Shown: in pieces, positions 34,353-46,211 of the stretch
How the letters are laid out: every line of letters starts with the position of its first letter
How positions within the stretch are numbered: position 1 is the stretch's first letter
From: Linyphia triangularis
Taxonomy: Eukaryota > Arthropoda > Arachnida > Araneae > Linyphiidae
NCBI GenBank assembly: GCA_963978545.1
Contig: OZ021727.1
Location: forward strand, 20,429,943-20,493,942
Length of the DNA: 64,000 bases
Reading direction: 5' to 3'
Notes under the pieces: generated by a model
The model's database searches: none
Told to the model about the DNA's origin: nothing
Seen by the model: only the letters and a program-made list of their open reading frames with translations
Translations under genes and position numbers: made by a program

Positions 34353-34826
34353 TCTTAAAACAAGATTCAATTACAGACGAGTTCAAAACGAGTGGTGTAC
34401 ACGAGAAAAGCTCTGGTTTTTAAAGTTTTCAATGCCAGGTTACCGAGTTCTTCAGTATGTTGCAAATTATCTTGAAATAAGATTCAATTCCAAGGTTGGG
34501 TGTTTTCAGATTATCTGGCGCCGTCAGCAACACGAGGGCTATAATGCGCAGAAACATTCGTCATTTGACAAGCCAACATACATTTACAAACATCCATGCC
34601 TAACACGGGACTCGGAACCCGCAATCTCGCGGTCTAGAAGCTAGCATGCTAACCACTATACAGTTTGGTCGGCATTTTTTTTTTTTCAATTCCAAGGAAT
34701 TCAAAATGAGTTACATCCAAGTGAAAGGCTCTGTTTTTTGGAGTTTTCAATGGCAGGTTTCCGAATTCTCCAGTATCTGCAAATTATCTTGAAACAAGAT
34801 TCGAATCTACAGTATTTTGAAAATTA
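34353..34826. repeat. Tandem repeat of about 117 bp, interrupted by SINE-1
   Basis: CTTAAAACAAGATTCAATT-like starts lie at 34353, 34471 and 34788. The spacing is 118 bp, then 115 bp once the SINE and its duplication are removed. The shared body includes AAGCTCTGGTTTTTAAAG, TCAATGCCAGGTTACC and GCAAATTAT. A 99-codon frame over 34345-34644 mixes this repeat with antisense SINE and is not a gene. Confidence 0.8.
34483..34696 (-). mobile_element. SINE-1, minus orientation, with 12-bp target duplication
   Basis: The body is about 34495-34684, with the tail side at GGTTGGGTGTTTTCAG and the head ending at GTTTGGTCGGCA. A poly-T stretch (poly-A on the SINE strand) follows the head. TTCAATTCCAAG flanks it at 34483-34494 and 34685-34696. 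The B box reads GGTTCCGAGTCC, with one extra base. Confidence 0.92.
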
Positions 34827-35037
34827 TTTAGTGCATAAGAAATAAAGCTTCCATTTTCAATTACTTTTTTTTTTTTTTTAACTGAATACTTTAATATTGA
34901 TGATCGTAATTCTAAGGCACAGATAAAAACATACACATAAACTATTCTCCACATCAATTATCATACTTTCCTCGTCTTTAAACTAGAAATAAGATTAAGA
35001 CAGACAAAATTGTGTGGTGGTTATAAGACATAAACAA

Positions 35038-35576
35038 ATAATATAACCCATAAAAACAAAGTTTATAATAAAAATGTTTTATATGCATTGCCAATGTTTA
35101 CATCCATTAACACGGCGCCTATTCAGTAAACAGAGTGAGCCTGATGTTTGCATCCAATTTTAAGTGTCAAAAACATTTCTATCAGCAAAATGTGCGGCAA
35201 ACTACGTTTCAAAATTTATTTATTACAATGAACGTGAATTTATGCAATCACATCCAAATATCTTTTATTTATTCCGATTAAAACAATTTTACTATTTATT
35301 TGTTAAAACAATTTTGGCAACAGGAAAGAGTTACTTCAATGATCGGTCAGAGAGATTGGATGACGACAAGTTGGTTTGTTAATATTCCTTAAAACGGCCT
35401 TTCGGTGACAGTGACAACCTCAAAATTTGATAAAATCCATTGCCATCGACATCAAATCTATCTGCCAAGTTTCAGCCAGATTGGATGACGGCAAGGGGGT
35501 TATTTAGGCCTTCGTAGATTTACCCGCCATCGGCAACATACACACAAAAAATCGAAGTTAATATAAAGGATTTTAA
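35038..35576 (-). repeat. Rep-1 copy g
   Basis: Full-length minus copy, from TATAACCCATAAAAAC to ATATAAAGGATTTT, with a small deletion after GATCGGT. Confidence 0.88.
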
Positions 35577-37570
35577 AAAAGGTAAACATTAGTTGAGAGG
35601 TCAATAAAAAATTTGTTTGGTGTTTCTTTCTTAAACACTTTGAAATATAAATTATAATTACATTACTTATTTAGTAGAAGCAGTAGTTTGTGAGAACTTG
35701 AAAGAGTTAAATCTTTTCTCCTTAGACAAGATTAGATCCTAAATAAATAATCCTTCATATTGTCTGTGGCAGAATATTATTTTTGATGTTAAAACTTTAT
35801 ATTTAAACTTACAAATGTAGTCTTATTCACATTGTATTATTGATATTTTCCGCATAAAAGTGAACGAAATAATTACATTATTGCAGGATTCATATAATTT
35901 TCAACATCAACTTTTATACTAAAATCCCTAGTGGAATAAATAAAAATAACTCGTTTTTTGAGTAATTTTAAAAGCTTTGCGAAATAACTGTTTAAATTTT
36001 GTGTTCCAACACAACGTAAGTCAAAATAAAATATTATTAAGATTAAAATTTAACTTCGTAGTATAATTTATATATATCTAGATATATCAAAAAGTAATCT
36101 TATTATAAATATTAAATAAAATAAAGAATGGAGTTTGTAAGTCTTATGGGAACATATATATAGTTAAAATATATGCAGTATAATTTGTTTCTTTTCAGCT
36201 CGATAAGTAAAAGCTTGTTTCTTTACTTAAGTACTTAAGAATTTATAAGAGAATGTTCAAACAAAAAACAGTTTTGATTTTGCAAATTTATTTTTCATTT
36301 AATTCATCTTATCTTAGATAAAATTAATTTATTATTAAAGTTGAAAAATAAATAAACGCGATGAACACATTAAACATTATTTAAATATTTAGTTTTTCGC
36401 TAAGAAAATATTATACGAATATTGCGAACTTTTGTGTTAACAGTATGAGCGATATTTTATAGAAAAATTAAACCTCGAACTATGCAACTATAGATAAGGA
36501 GAAAAAAAAATGCAGGCTAATAAAAATGTATACTTTAAAAAGAAAAGTTAATATAAATTATTAACACACTACTTTTCAATACTATGTAAATTCTGTGCTC
36601 AGCAGTAAAACTATCTAAAGTTATTAGCTTAGCATTGCACTTACGACAGCCATGGAATTGTTCTAGTAAAAAAACACTCAATATTGTATCAAATTTAAAT
36701 TTTGGGAATTTGTTACGGCTTAAAATAAGTAAGCAATAGTTAGTTCAAATACAAATATAAATACTTGAATCAAATTTGAAAATTTAATTCATTTGTAGCA
36801 ACTGTAATTGGCATTGCCACTGTCTAAAAACTATAATTAATTGAACTAAATATATCAGTTACAAAATTATTAACTTAAATAGAAATTTTTATCTAACCTT
36901 ACTAATTTTTAGACTTAAAATAAACACTTACTTTAATAGAAATTAAAAAATAAATAAAATTGACTTCTAATTGCCTCAAAGACAACGGAAGTTATGTCAC
37001 TTAATACATGCGCAACCTTATCAAATTTCAACAGGGATATTCAAACTAAAAATTTTCTTGATCTGATGGATCCACAAAAACTCCAAACATAAGTCCCCAT
37101 CCTATTAGCATACCCTTAATACGTTATTTGCATTTCTGCTTCTAACATGAAAAAATACTTAAAACTTTTCTTAAAAATGACGAAACTCTTTCAAGCGAGT
37201 TTAACAAACAACTTCAAGCCATTCACGAACAAACAGCCACGTCAAAGTATGAAATTACGACAAAAAGAAGCTAAAAACGATCATCGTGTCGCATCGTTTT
37301 CTTCATGGGAGGTCCCCCATTTCTCCACGAATCGAACAACGGTAATTGCAAGGGCTTCTTTTTCCATTACTGTCGTCTGCAATGTTTTATTACTTTTTTA
37401 TCTTTTTTTTTCCACAATCGTTTGCGTGACATTAGAAGAAATTGTCCACAATGAGGGAAATGTTCTCATCACACAAAAGGTTACTTGCCTATATCGAGGA
37501 AAGATGGTTCGGGTGAAGGGAGCCATGATAAAGCATGTTTATTGTTATTTTAGGTAGGCTTTTTTTTTTC
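35577..37570. other. AT-rich region with one unassigned 136-codon frame
   Basis: 35577-37100 is AT-rich and featureless. 37147-37557 (+) is an ATG frame of 136 codons, among the longest here. It has a basic N-terminal third and a hydrophobic stretch at about residues 70-95 (through VVCNVLLLFYLFFSTIVCV), so it could in theory be a small membrane protein. The codon use looks like the local background, there is no recognisable family, and it abuts the tandem array. I do not claim it as a gene. Confidence 0.25.
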
Positions 37571-38650
37571 GATTATTTTTATACTCCCCGAAAAAAAGTT
37601 ATTTTATTAAATCCTTTATATTAATAACTTTCAATTACCCATATGTTTACATAGGGTAATGAAAGTACAGCACTAGGTAAAAAAAAATCATCATTATTTT
37701 TATACTCCCCGAAAAAAAGTTATTTTATTAAATCCTTTATATTAATAACTTTCAATTACCCATATGTTTACATAGGGTAATGAAAGTACAGCACTAGGTA
37801 AAAAAAAATTCTTTATTTTTATACTCCCCGAAAAAAAGTTATTTTATTAAATCCTTTATATTAATAACTTTCAATTACCCATATGTTTACATAGGGTAAT
37901 GAAAGTACAGCACTAGGTCAAAAAAAATTCATTATTTTTATACTCCCCGAAAAAAAGTTATTTTATTAAATCCTTTATATTAATAACTTTCAATTACCCA
38001 TATGTTTACATAGGGTAATGAAAGTACAGCACTAGGTAAAAAAAAATCATCATTATTTTTATACTCCCCGAAAAAAAGTTATTTTATTAAATCCTTTATA
38101 TTAATAACTTTCAATTACCCATATGTTTACATAGGGTAATGAAAGTACAGCACTAGGTCAAAAAAAATTCATTATTTTTATACTCCCCGAAAAAAAGTTA
38201 TTTTATTAAATCCTTTATATTAATAACTTTCAATTACCCATATGTTTACATAGGGTAATGAAAGTACAGCACTAGGTCAAAAAAAATTCATTATTTTTAT
38301 ACTCCCCGAAAAAAAGTTATTTTATTAAATCCTTTATATTAATAACTTTTAATTACCCCTATGTTTACATAGGGTAATGAAAGTACAGCACTAGGTCAAA
38401 AAAAAAATTCATTATTTTTATACTCCCCGAAAAAAAGTTATTTTATTAAATCCTTTATATTAATAACTTTCAATTACCCATATGTGTACATAGGGTAATG
38501 AAAGTACAGCACTAGGTAAAAAAAAAAATTCATTATTTTTATACTCCCCGAAAAAAAGTTATTTTATTAAATCCTTTATATTAATAACTTTCAATTACCC
38601 ATATGTGTACATAGGGTAATGAAAGTACAGCACTAGGTAAAAAAAAAATT
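37571..38650. repeat. 120-bp tandem array, nine units, seeded by a Rep-1/Rep-2 junction
   Basis: TACTCCCCG recurs nine times with spacings of 119-121 bp. Each unit contains TTAAATCCTTTATATTAA (the outer end of Rep-1) fused to ACTTTCAATTACCCATATG...CATAGGGTAATG (the hairpin end of Rep-2), then AAGTACAGCACTAGGT and an A-run. Units are nearly identical. Unit 7 has CCCTATG for CCATATG, and units 8-9 have GTGTACAT for GTTTACAT. The last unit runs straight into a Rep-2 body. Confidence 0.95.
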
Positions 38651-39265
38651 CGATGGTAATTTAAAAAAAAGTGGTCTAGAAAAAATATCTGTATGTACGT
38701 GGTCAGAAATGTCAGCATAACTCCTTAACAAATTGACCTACGATGTTCAAATTTAGTGTTCGGGTAGGTGGTGGGCATGGGACCTACCATTAGGTTTTTG
38801 GTCAAAATCGGGCATGCGCATAAGATTGAAAATCATGTTTTTCAGCAATTTATAAAAAAAATTCTCTAATTATTTTGATTACAATCCTCTCTACAAATGT
38901 CTCTTATGATGTTCTAAAGTTTCCCTCCTCCGAAATTCCCGTAGCAATGCGACAAAAGCATAAAAAATTGGAAAACGAGTGCTTCTAACACAGAGTTCTC
39001 TGCCCTTGAGCATCACCCATCAACGATTGATTTTTATCTGTTTCACGCACAAGAAAGGACAATGTAATGTCGATCGAAAAACATCGTCAATTTTGCCATT
39101 TTGGCATTTTTTTTTTTTGCCTATGTAAAAATTATTGCCAATAATATCGCCAAACTGTTCATTTTTATTTTAATATGTGAAAATATAAAAATGATAAATA
39201 ACACCCCAAAACAAATTTTAATGTAGTGACCAATATTATAATTGAAAATTGTATGCCACAGCCCT
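38587..39265 (+). repeat. Rep-2 copy c
   Basis: Its hairpin end is the last unit of the 120-bp array. The body continues through GTGGTCTAGAAAAAATATC, CATAACTCCTTAAC, GGGACCTACCATTAGG, CTCCGAAATTCCCG and CATCAACGATTGA. It ends ATATTATAATTGAAAATTGT ... CCCTAGTT. The far end is mutated (ATGCCACAGCCCTAG instead of TTCCACACCCCTAG). Confidence 0.88.
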
Positions 39266-39897
39266 AGTTGGTTTTTTAAAGTTTAACTTGGCGGTAAAAA
39301 TTATACTGAGCATTGAAAATTTAAATGTCTTAAAACAAACTGGATTCAGACACCAATTGGAGTCTTTAATTCTTAGTGTATTTCTGAGGTCTGAAATTAA
39401 GGGGGATTTTCAGACAGTTGAAATGTCTGAATGGGTTTGTTAACCATATTTATACCTATCAAATAATGCTGGAATGGAGAAAAAAAAAAATCGTTACATA
39501 TAAATTTAAAAAAAAAAAAAAATCGATTAAAATATGCTTAATATCACAAATTAAGTATTTATTCAAATGTAAAGTAAAACTAATTTTTTGTTTTCTTTTA
39601 CTAGTACGATAGATATACACTGTGATGATACTATTCTTAATAGGTCATGCTCTAATGCCTAGAGAATTTGAAAATCAGTAACACAACTCCCAATTAACAA
39701 TATAAAGGTCAGTAATGAAATAAATTCCCAAGGGCACAACAACATTTTATCATCAGCATATAAATTTACAGTAAAGAGTTTTTCAAAACCATTAGTTATA
39801 AGATATGTTACAAAACCAATACAATTTTACTCGAATGCTACACAGAAAATTTAATCCTAACCAAAATGTGAAGTTTTAAAAATTTCTTACAAAAGCT
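39266..39897. other. AT-rich spacer
   Basis: Nothing recognised. Confidence 0.4.
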
Positions 39898-40075
39898 AGC
39901 TTTTGTACGCTCAACGACCAATGTATTTAAAAAACGAATGGGTAATAAGGCCGGGGCTTACCGCTTAACGTGGATTCCGAATCACAACGAATATCCGTGT
40001 CTAACCCGAGATTCGAACCCGGTATCTTGGGCATTGGAGGCCAGAGCGCTCACCACACAACCATCAAGTGGGATT
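39898..40075 (-). mobile_element. SINE-2 copy b
   Basis: Minus orientation. The plus strand shows TTTGTACGCTCAACGACC, the body word GTGGATTCCGAATCACAACG, the B box as GAGATTCGAACCCGG, and the head as GGAGGCCAGAGCGCTCACC...CATCAAGTGGG. Compared with copy a it has a short insertion after GACCAATG. Confidence 0.85.
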
Positions 40076-41128
40076 AAAATTTCATTTTTGAAAAATCCAG
40101 TTCAATCCAACACAAATTCTTATCCGTTCAACTTATGTCCAAGTCATTTCCCAACATCATGAAGCAATTTTTTAATTGACACCAAACACTCACGAAAAAA
40201 CAACAATAAACAGAAGAAAAAAAAAGAAGGAACAAAAAAAAAAAAAACACTTTCCAGTCTTATATTGGATTGCATTTTGTCACGTTAGACATAAAAATCT
40301 GAAACAAGTCATTCACGGTATTTCCAAAGACCCCGAAACTAGCGATAAAGATAAAAGTGGTTATCAAACACCAATCAGAAAATATTACACGAAACGGTAT
40401 ATAGTTCCGGTATACAGTTCTTAGCTATATAGCCTGGATTTTTGATTTTTTTTTTAGGGGAGGGAGGATGTTAAAATATCGTGAGCTCACGGCATTTCGT
40501 GTGAGGGTATTATTAATTCTCTGTGTGAAGTGAAGTTATTAAAAATTCGATTCATGAGGCAGTTTCAAGATGGCGGAGAGTTTATTTGCATACAAGATCC
40601 GGACTATCTTCGTGTAGTATTTTTATTAGCGTATTTATTTTATGGGAATAGCGAAGGTAAGAGTTGGGAGAATAAAGAGACAAATTATTTAATGTAGGGA
40701 AGAATAATTTAAGTGAATAAAAAAGTGGAATGTGTTTGGGTTCCATTGTGTGGGTTGGTTATTTATGGGCAAACAGGCACGATTGCTGTAAAAAAAAAAA
40801 ATGTCGGCGATTTAGTTTGTTATGACTCGTTATTTTTAACGATTTTTTTTTTAACCAAATACATTTAAAAAAAAGGATAAAGCCTTTTATCATAATTACG
40901 GTGATTTTAAAGAACGTATTGTAAAGAAATTTATATATTATATATGTATTTTTCTGATATACAAGTGTTTTCAAGAGAAAATACACACAGTGAAAATCTC
41001 AGTGAATAAAAAGCCCCTTCTGTATTATTTCCGAAATTAGATGCCAAGCTCGTCTCGAACTATTTGGCGACATTTAATGATCGAAATTAATCCCAGCTCA
41101 GATTGATTACATATGCACAAAAAAAAAA
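40076..41128. promoter_or_regulatory. Single-copy stretch with YY1/octamer motifs and donor site
   Basis: AAGATGGCGG (YY1/Pleiohomeotic type) at 40567-40576 overlaps an ATG in good context whose frame is 15 codons (MAESLFAYKIRTIFV). ATTTGCAT (POU octamer) is at 40583-40590. GCGAAG followed by GTAAGAG at 40657 is a strong plus-strand donor. YY1 sites often sit just downstream of transcription starts, so about 40560-40656 could be a short first exon. An inverted CGTGAGCTCACG palindrome is at about 40481-40492. Confidence 0.3.
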
Positions 41129-41832
41129 ATAGAGGTGTGGAACATCGCACATCTTTCAATTACACTACAATACTGGTCACTCCATTTAAACTTGACATGG
41201 AAGAGAGTTATTACCATTTTTATATTTCATTCGTTTGAAAAAATTGCCAGTTTGGCGATATTTTTGGCGACAATTCTAACATGAAATAATAAAAAAAAAA
41301 GCATTACCAAAATGACGAATTTGGCGACATCCTTTTCGATAATTGACAATATATTTTTTTCTGAGTGAAACAGGGGAGAAGAGAAAAACGGTCCTTGATG
41401 AGCGATGTTCAAGAAAAGAGCACTCTGCGTTGAGGACATTCATTTTTCAACTTTTTACACTTTAATAGTATTTTTACAGGAATTTCGGAGGTGGAGATCC
41501 TTAGAGCACCTCAGAGGGAATGTAGCATTACCATAATGATTTGATCAAAATTGTTTTTGATCAGAGCCGTTTTTTAGCAATTTCTGAAAAACAGGATTTT
41601 TTTTTTCATGTCTTGCGCATGCGCAATAATAACGAAAACCTAAATGACAGGTCCCGTGGCCACCTCAAATCGTTACACTAAATTTGAACAGCGTAGGTTA
41701 ATTCTTTCGGGAGTTATGGGAGAAAAAAAGAAAAAAAAGGAAAAAAAACTTCTTTTTTTCTTCTTTTCTTTTTAAACGAAAATAATACTTTCATTATTCT
41801 TTGTTAACATATGGGTAATTAAGTAAGAACCT
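41129..41832 (-). repeat. Rep-2 copy d
   Basis: Near full-length minus copy, from TAGAGGTGTGGAACATCGC to ACATATGGGTAATTAAG. It carries GGCGATATTTTTGGCG, GGAATTTCGGAGGTGG, a GCGCATGCGC-like palindromic word and GGTCCCGTGGCCACC. Confidence 0.88.
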
Positions 41833-41965
41833 TCCTATTAAGAATAAGAAATGTTACAATGTTGGCGAAGATACTTATAATCTATTAAACATGTTCCAGC
41901 ATCTCTTCTGTAAATTTCATTCAATCGTCTAAGTTAAGTAAAAAAAATATATAGAATTAATTTTT

Positions 41966-42867
41966 AAATCCTATATAGTAATTTCGATTCTGTGTCAGTG
42001 TGTGGGTGGCTGGCTGTGTATGTCGATGACGTGCAAACTTACGGAGGCCTAATTAACCCCTTTGCCGTCATCCAATCGGTCTGAAACTTGGCAGATAGAT
42101 TCGATGATAATGCATTCTATCAAATTTTGGGGGCTGTAATTGTCACTAAAATATTTCTTTTACGGATTACTAATTAACCAACTTACCGCCTTCCAATCGC
42201 GCTGAAATAGCATTTAACCGATCACTGAAGAAACTCTTTCCTGTTGCCAAGATTGTTTTAATAAATAAATAGTAAAATTGTTTTAATCAGAGCAAATAAA
42301 AGAAATTTGGATGCGAGTGCATAAATTCACATTCATTTTTAATGAATAAATTTTGAAAAGTAGTTTACCGCATATTTTTATGAGTTAGCTTTTAGTTGTT
42401 TTTAGATAGTTAGTTTTTACTTCCAATTATCCATATGTATACCCCCCCCCCCATAGGGTAAATATAGCATTCAGTACAAAAAAATTATATTTTTTTTGCA
42501 TTTCTCCAAGTTTTGGAACATCCGGATTTCAAAAAAGTTATCTAGAAATAATGTGTGTGTGGTCAGCATAACTCCCGAACAAATTGACCTACGATATTCA
42601 AATTAGGTGTGCGAGTTGGTGGTAGCCATGGGATCTACCGTTAAGGTTTTCGTCAAAATCGCGAATGCGCGTAAGGTAGCTGCCATTGAAAAAATCATGT
42701 TTTTCAGTAATTGCTAAAAAAAAATCGCTGTGGTAATGCCTCTTAAGGTGTTCTAAACATCCCCACCACCGAAATTCCCATAAAAATGCTTTAATGGCGT
42801 AAAAAGTTGAAAAACGAATGCCTTTAACACAGAGTTCTCTTTCCTGGAGCACACCTCATCTATGATC

Positions 42868-42908
<41 letters not shown>

Positions 42909-43286
42909 TCTGCTTAGTTTCACTTACACGACAGGATAATATAAGAATTATCGATAAGTATACCCCCAAAATTCCCATTTTTTCTATTTTTTTTTTTTTT
43001 TTTTTAAAGACCCACATAAGAATTATCACAAAAAATTTTGCCAAACTGGCAATTTTTTCTAAGCGACTGATGAAAATATAAAAATTATTACATTAATCTA
43101 TATCAGCAATATAGTGTAATTGAAAGTTGTGCGATGTTCCATACCCCTAGTTAATATTTAAAATTAGATACAATCACCAAGCATACCCTGACAACAGAAA
43201 CGGCGTCATATATTAATGAACATGAAAATTGGCAATGTATATAAATGATTTATATTAAAAACTTCGTTTTTATTGGTTATGTTATT
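41966..43286 (+). repeat. Rep-1 copy h, split by Rep-2
   Basis: Plus-orientation copy from AAATCCTATATAGTAA to TATTGGTTATGTTATTAA. It is interrupted after the CATATTTTTATGAGTTAG segment by a complete Rep-2 and resumes at TTAATATTTAAAATTAG. The two halves are collinear with uninterrupted copies. Confidence 0.88.
42415..43150 (+). repeat. Rep-2 copy e, inserted in Rep-1
   Basis: Plus orientation, from TTTTACTTCCAATTATCC to CCATACCCCTAG. It has a C-run in the hairpin loop (42441-42453) and a long poly-T at about 42869-42903. TTA on both flanks may be the target duplication (Rep-1 normally reads TTAATATTT there). This copy gives the clearest family boundaries. Confidence 0.88.
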
Positions 43287-43944
43287 AAGTTTTAAACAAG
43301 CATGCTTGAAAATAGCTTGAAATGGGTTCCGGGTCTTTAAGGGTACGAAACAAGATATATGCAAATGATTAAGAATCTCTTATCCAACTACGACTTTTAG
43401 TCTCTGTTCACAAAGTTCACAGTCAAATATAAACAGCTTTAAGTAAGTCGCTATGCTCTTTAAAAAAAAAAAAAAAAAAATACATAAATCCAATTTCCTC
43501 ACACCAATGAACATAAAAATCATCTCCAAAAAAGCATAAAAATGGGATAAAATAATATTAAAGCTATAAAAGCAGATATTGCGTGTCGGAATGCAACGAC
43601 TGCAATTCTCTATGTATGGCGAAACTAGACATGGATGAAAGAAATTTATATCACTTCAATTTGATCTCAGATTAAACCATTTATAACGAACTTTTCTCAT
43701 TTTATCTTTTTCCACAGCAGTTGAGGAAGCATGACATTCTATAGGCTTCTTAATTGGGAAGCAAACGCTGATTTGCAACTTGAGGAAGGTGTTGATTAAT
43801 TTGGATTTATTACTTTATCGTATCGGGAATCGTTCTTGCTGATAGAGTACAAATGTCGAAATTGTCTTATATTTGTATCGAAATTATTTGTATTATAGTT
43901 GGATATTTTTTTTTATAGTTTCGACAAAAATAGAACCATTATTT
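43287..43944. other. AT-rich spacer
   Basis: Poly-A at about 43462-43480. No gene or element. Confidence 0.4.
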
Positions 43945-44738
43945 TTTAATGAATAAATTTTGAAACGTATTTTTACCGATAGAGGTTAGTCCTAGAGGCG
44001 ACTGCAATTTTTGGACCCCATCGAACATCATTGTGAATTTTTTATAGAAATTGGAGAAAAGTGAGTAGATTAGAAATCCACTGGTCTGCCGTGGCAAAAA
44101 TGGCCGAAACTGATCAATAATCGACTTGGAATGAGTAGAACTAAAATCAGTCATAACTTGCCAAAATTAGAACAAACTTATTCGTCTGGCAACCCACTTC
44201 ATTTTGATTTCAATGAGAATAAGCGCAAACGATTTCTGATCTTTGGCTCGGAAAACTTATATCTTTTAAAAGTAAGCCAAATTGGCGACATCAGTTACGT
44301 CATAAGTGACGTAATATTTTTGCCAACTTGGCTCCCTTTTAATAGATACAAGTAGACCGTCGCCAGATATCTGACTCGTCTGCAATCTTCTTAATTGAAA
44401 ATTAAAGAGTGAGGGTTACCAAATAAAAATAAAAAAAATGCTCATTATTTGGCAAGTTATGGCGCATTTGGCAATTGGATTTAGTTCAACTTGTTAAAAC
44501 TCGATTTTTGACCAGTTTCGGCCATTTTTGCCACGGCAGACCAGTGGATTCGTAATCTACTCACTTTTCTCTAATTTCTATAAAAAAAATTCAGAATGAT
44601 GTTCGATGGGGTCCTAAAATTGCAGTAGCCTCTCAGTCTAGGTGTTATTAATATTTAAAATTAGGCCGAGCACACTCTGGCAATCGAAACGGCGCTTTGT
44701 TAATGAATTGAATATAAAAAGTGGCGATGCAATCGTCA
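43945..44738 (+). repeat. Rep-1 copy i (3' part), split by FB-1
   Basis: 43945-43986 (TTTTTAATGAATAAATTTTG...ACCGATAGAG) and 44641-44738 (TTATTAATATTTAAAATTAG through AAAGTGGCGATGCAATCG) are consecutive parts of Rep-1. An FB-1 copy separates them. The 5' two-thirds and the extreme 3' end of Rep-1 are absent. Confidence 0.82.
43987..44640. mobile_element. FB-1 palindromic element, copy 3
   Basis: About 654 bp, from CTAGAGGCGACTGC to GCAGTAGCCTCTCAGTCTA. It is self-complementary along its length, like the other two copies, with the apex dyad TTACGTCA-TAAG-TGACGTAA preserved. Its insertion inside Rep-1 provides an empty-site comparison for defining the ends. Confidence 0.92.
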
Positions 44739-45737
44739 TATACCACTGACTTTCGATCGTTCAAATTTTATTCGAAAAGAACTAACTAATGGGTTATTTT
44801 TTCGCAATATCTCATCTCCCGACGTATTTCCCAATAATGGCGTCTGCTCGCTAAAAAAACCCCGCAATTCTCGTTACTGTTTACAGCTAAAATCTTTTAG
44901 ACCATTTATTTGGTACCTGGAATTGGAGTTGAAAACAACTAAAAGACATTTCTGCAGGTGTAAAAAGAGACATGGTGTGTTTACAAACATGTTTTGGTAC
45001 CTGGGCCACCTGTTAGTAAAGGCAATACGACAATCATAGAAATATATGAAATTCTGTTTTATTTATATTTAATTTTATATTATCACGACTTATTATTCAG
45101 TTATTAAACTTCCTTTCGAAAATTAGGATTTAAGTTTCACCACACTGTTGTTTACTCGTGAAAACTTCAAAGGAAAACATAAGAAACTCCTGCAATATTC
45201 CGACTTGTCAAATAACCAACTTAACAGGAAAACAAACGCCATATATTTTTCAAAGTTTCCTTTTTAATTGATGCCAAATACTTTAGATGGAACTTAAAAC
45301 TTTGAAGAGATAAAGATTGAAAAACTGTATTTTAAACATATAAGAAGGCAAAAAATTCACTGACAAAAATTATTTTAAATCATTTTAATGAAGGAATTTT
45401 TGATTTTTTTTTTCACTCTTTACTTTTCCAAAGTTGCTGGAAATTCTTTGTAGTAACAACATTTTCGCAAATGAAGTGCTATATGTTATATTTTAAAATT
45501 GACTTGTTAAGTAACATAATCAAGCTTAATTTAGCTATATTTTCAGTACAATTAAGTATTAGGAATAAACAATTGTTTTAACAATTATAATAAAAGCAGT
45601 TAACCATTTCAAAATGCACTTAATGCTAAAAAAAGCTACAAAGTTATGCTTTCACTCGCCGCAATGATTATTATGTCGATTTCTTAAGCCTAAAAAAAAT
45701 TGATAAAGTGCTCATAAATCATTCAACACTTTAATAA
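44739..45737. other. Single-copy spacer
   Basis: 44740-45010 is GC-balanced (CTCATCTCCCGACG, ATGGCGTCTGCTCGC, two GGTACCTGG words) and may be conserved non-coding DNA. The rest is AT-rich. No gene. Confidence 0.35.
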
Positions 45738-46211
45738 TATAACCCATAAATTTTTTAAATATAAATCCAATTTTTATATTAACAAAGCGCCGTTTCTGTT
45801 GCCAACGTGTGCTTGGTTTTAGCATCTAATTTTAAATTTTTGCACTCACATCCAAATATCCTTTACTTATTCTAATTAACAATTTTATTGTTTATTCATT
45901 AAAAAAAATTGGTAACAGGAAAGAGTTTCTTCAATGGTCGGTTAAATGCTATTTCAGCGTGATTGGATGATGGCAAGTTTGGTTTATTGGTATTCTGTAA
46001 AAACCACCTTTTAGTGACATTGATAGTCGCCACAATTTGATAGAATGCATTGTCATCGACATCGAATCTATCTGACAAGTTTCAGCCCGATTGGATGGCG
46101 ACAAGGATATTAATTAGGCTTCTGCAGATTTTGCTGCCATCGGCATACTCAGCCAACCAACTACCCACCCACACCCACACAAAATCGAAGTTTACATGAA
46201 TGATTTAAAAA
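45738..46211 (-). repeat. Rep-1 copy j
   Basis: Minus orientation, from TATAACCCATAAATTT to ATGAATGATTTAAAAAG. There is an internal deletion between the ATTTTAAATTTTTG and CACTCACATCCAAATATCC segments, and the ACCCACCCACACCC stretch near the right end is expanded. Confidence 0.85.

Noticed and set aside
34345..34644. 99-codon plus-strand frame
   Set aside because: First half is the 117-bp tandem repeat, second half antisense SINE-1.
37147..37557. 136-codon frame as a membrane protein gene
   Set aside because: One hydrophobic stretch is not enough; no family, no splice or promoter context, and the frame abuts a tandem array.
37571..38650. CRISPR array
   Set aside because: Unit is continuous with no repeat/spacer alternation, sits in eukaryotic repeat DNA and carries transposon ends.
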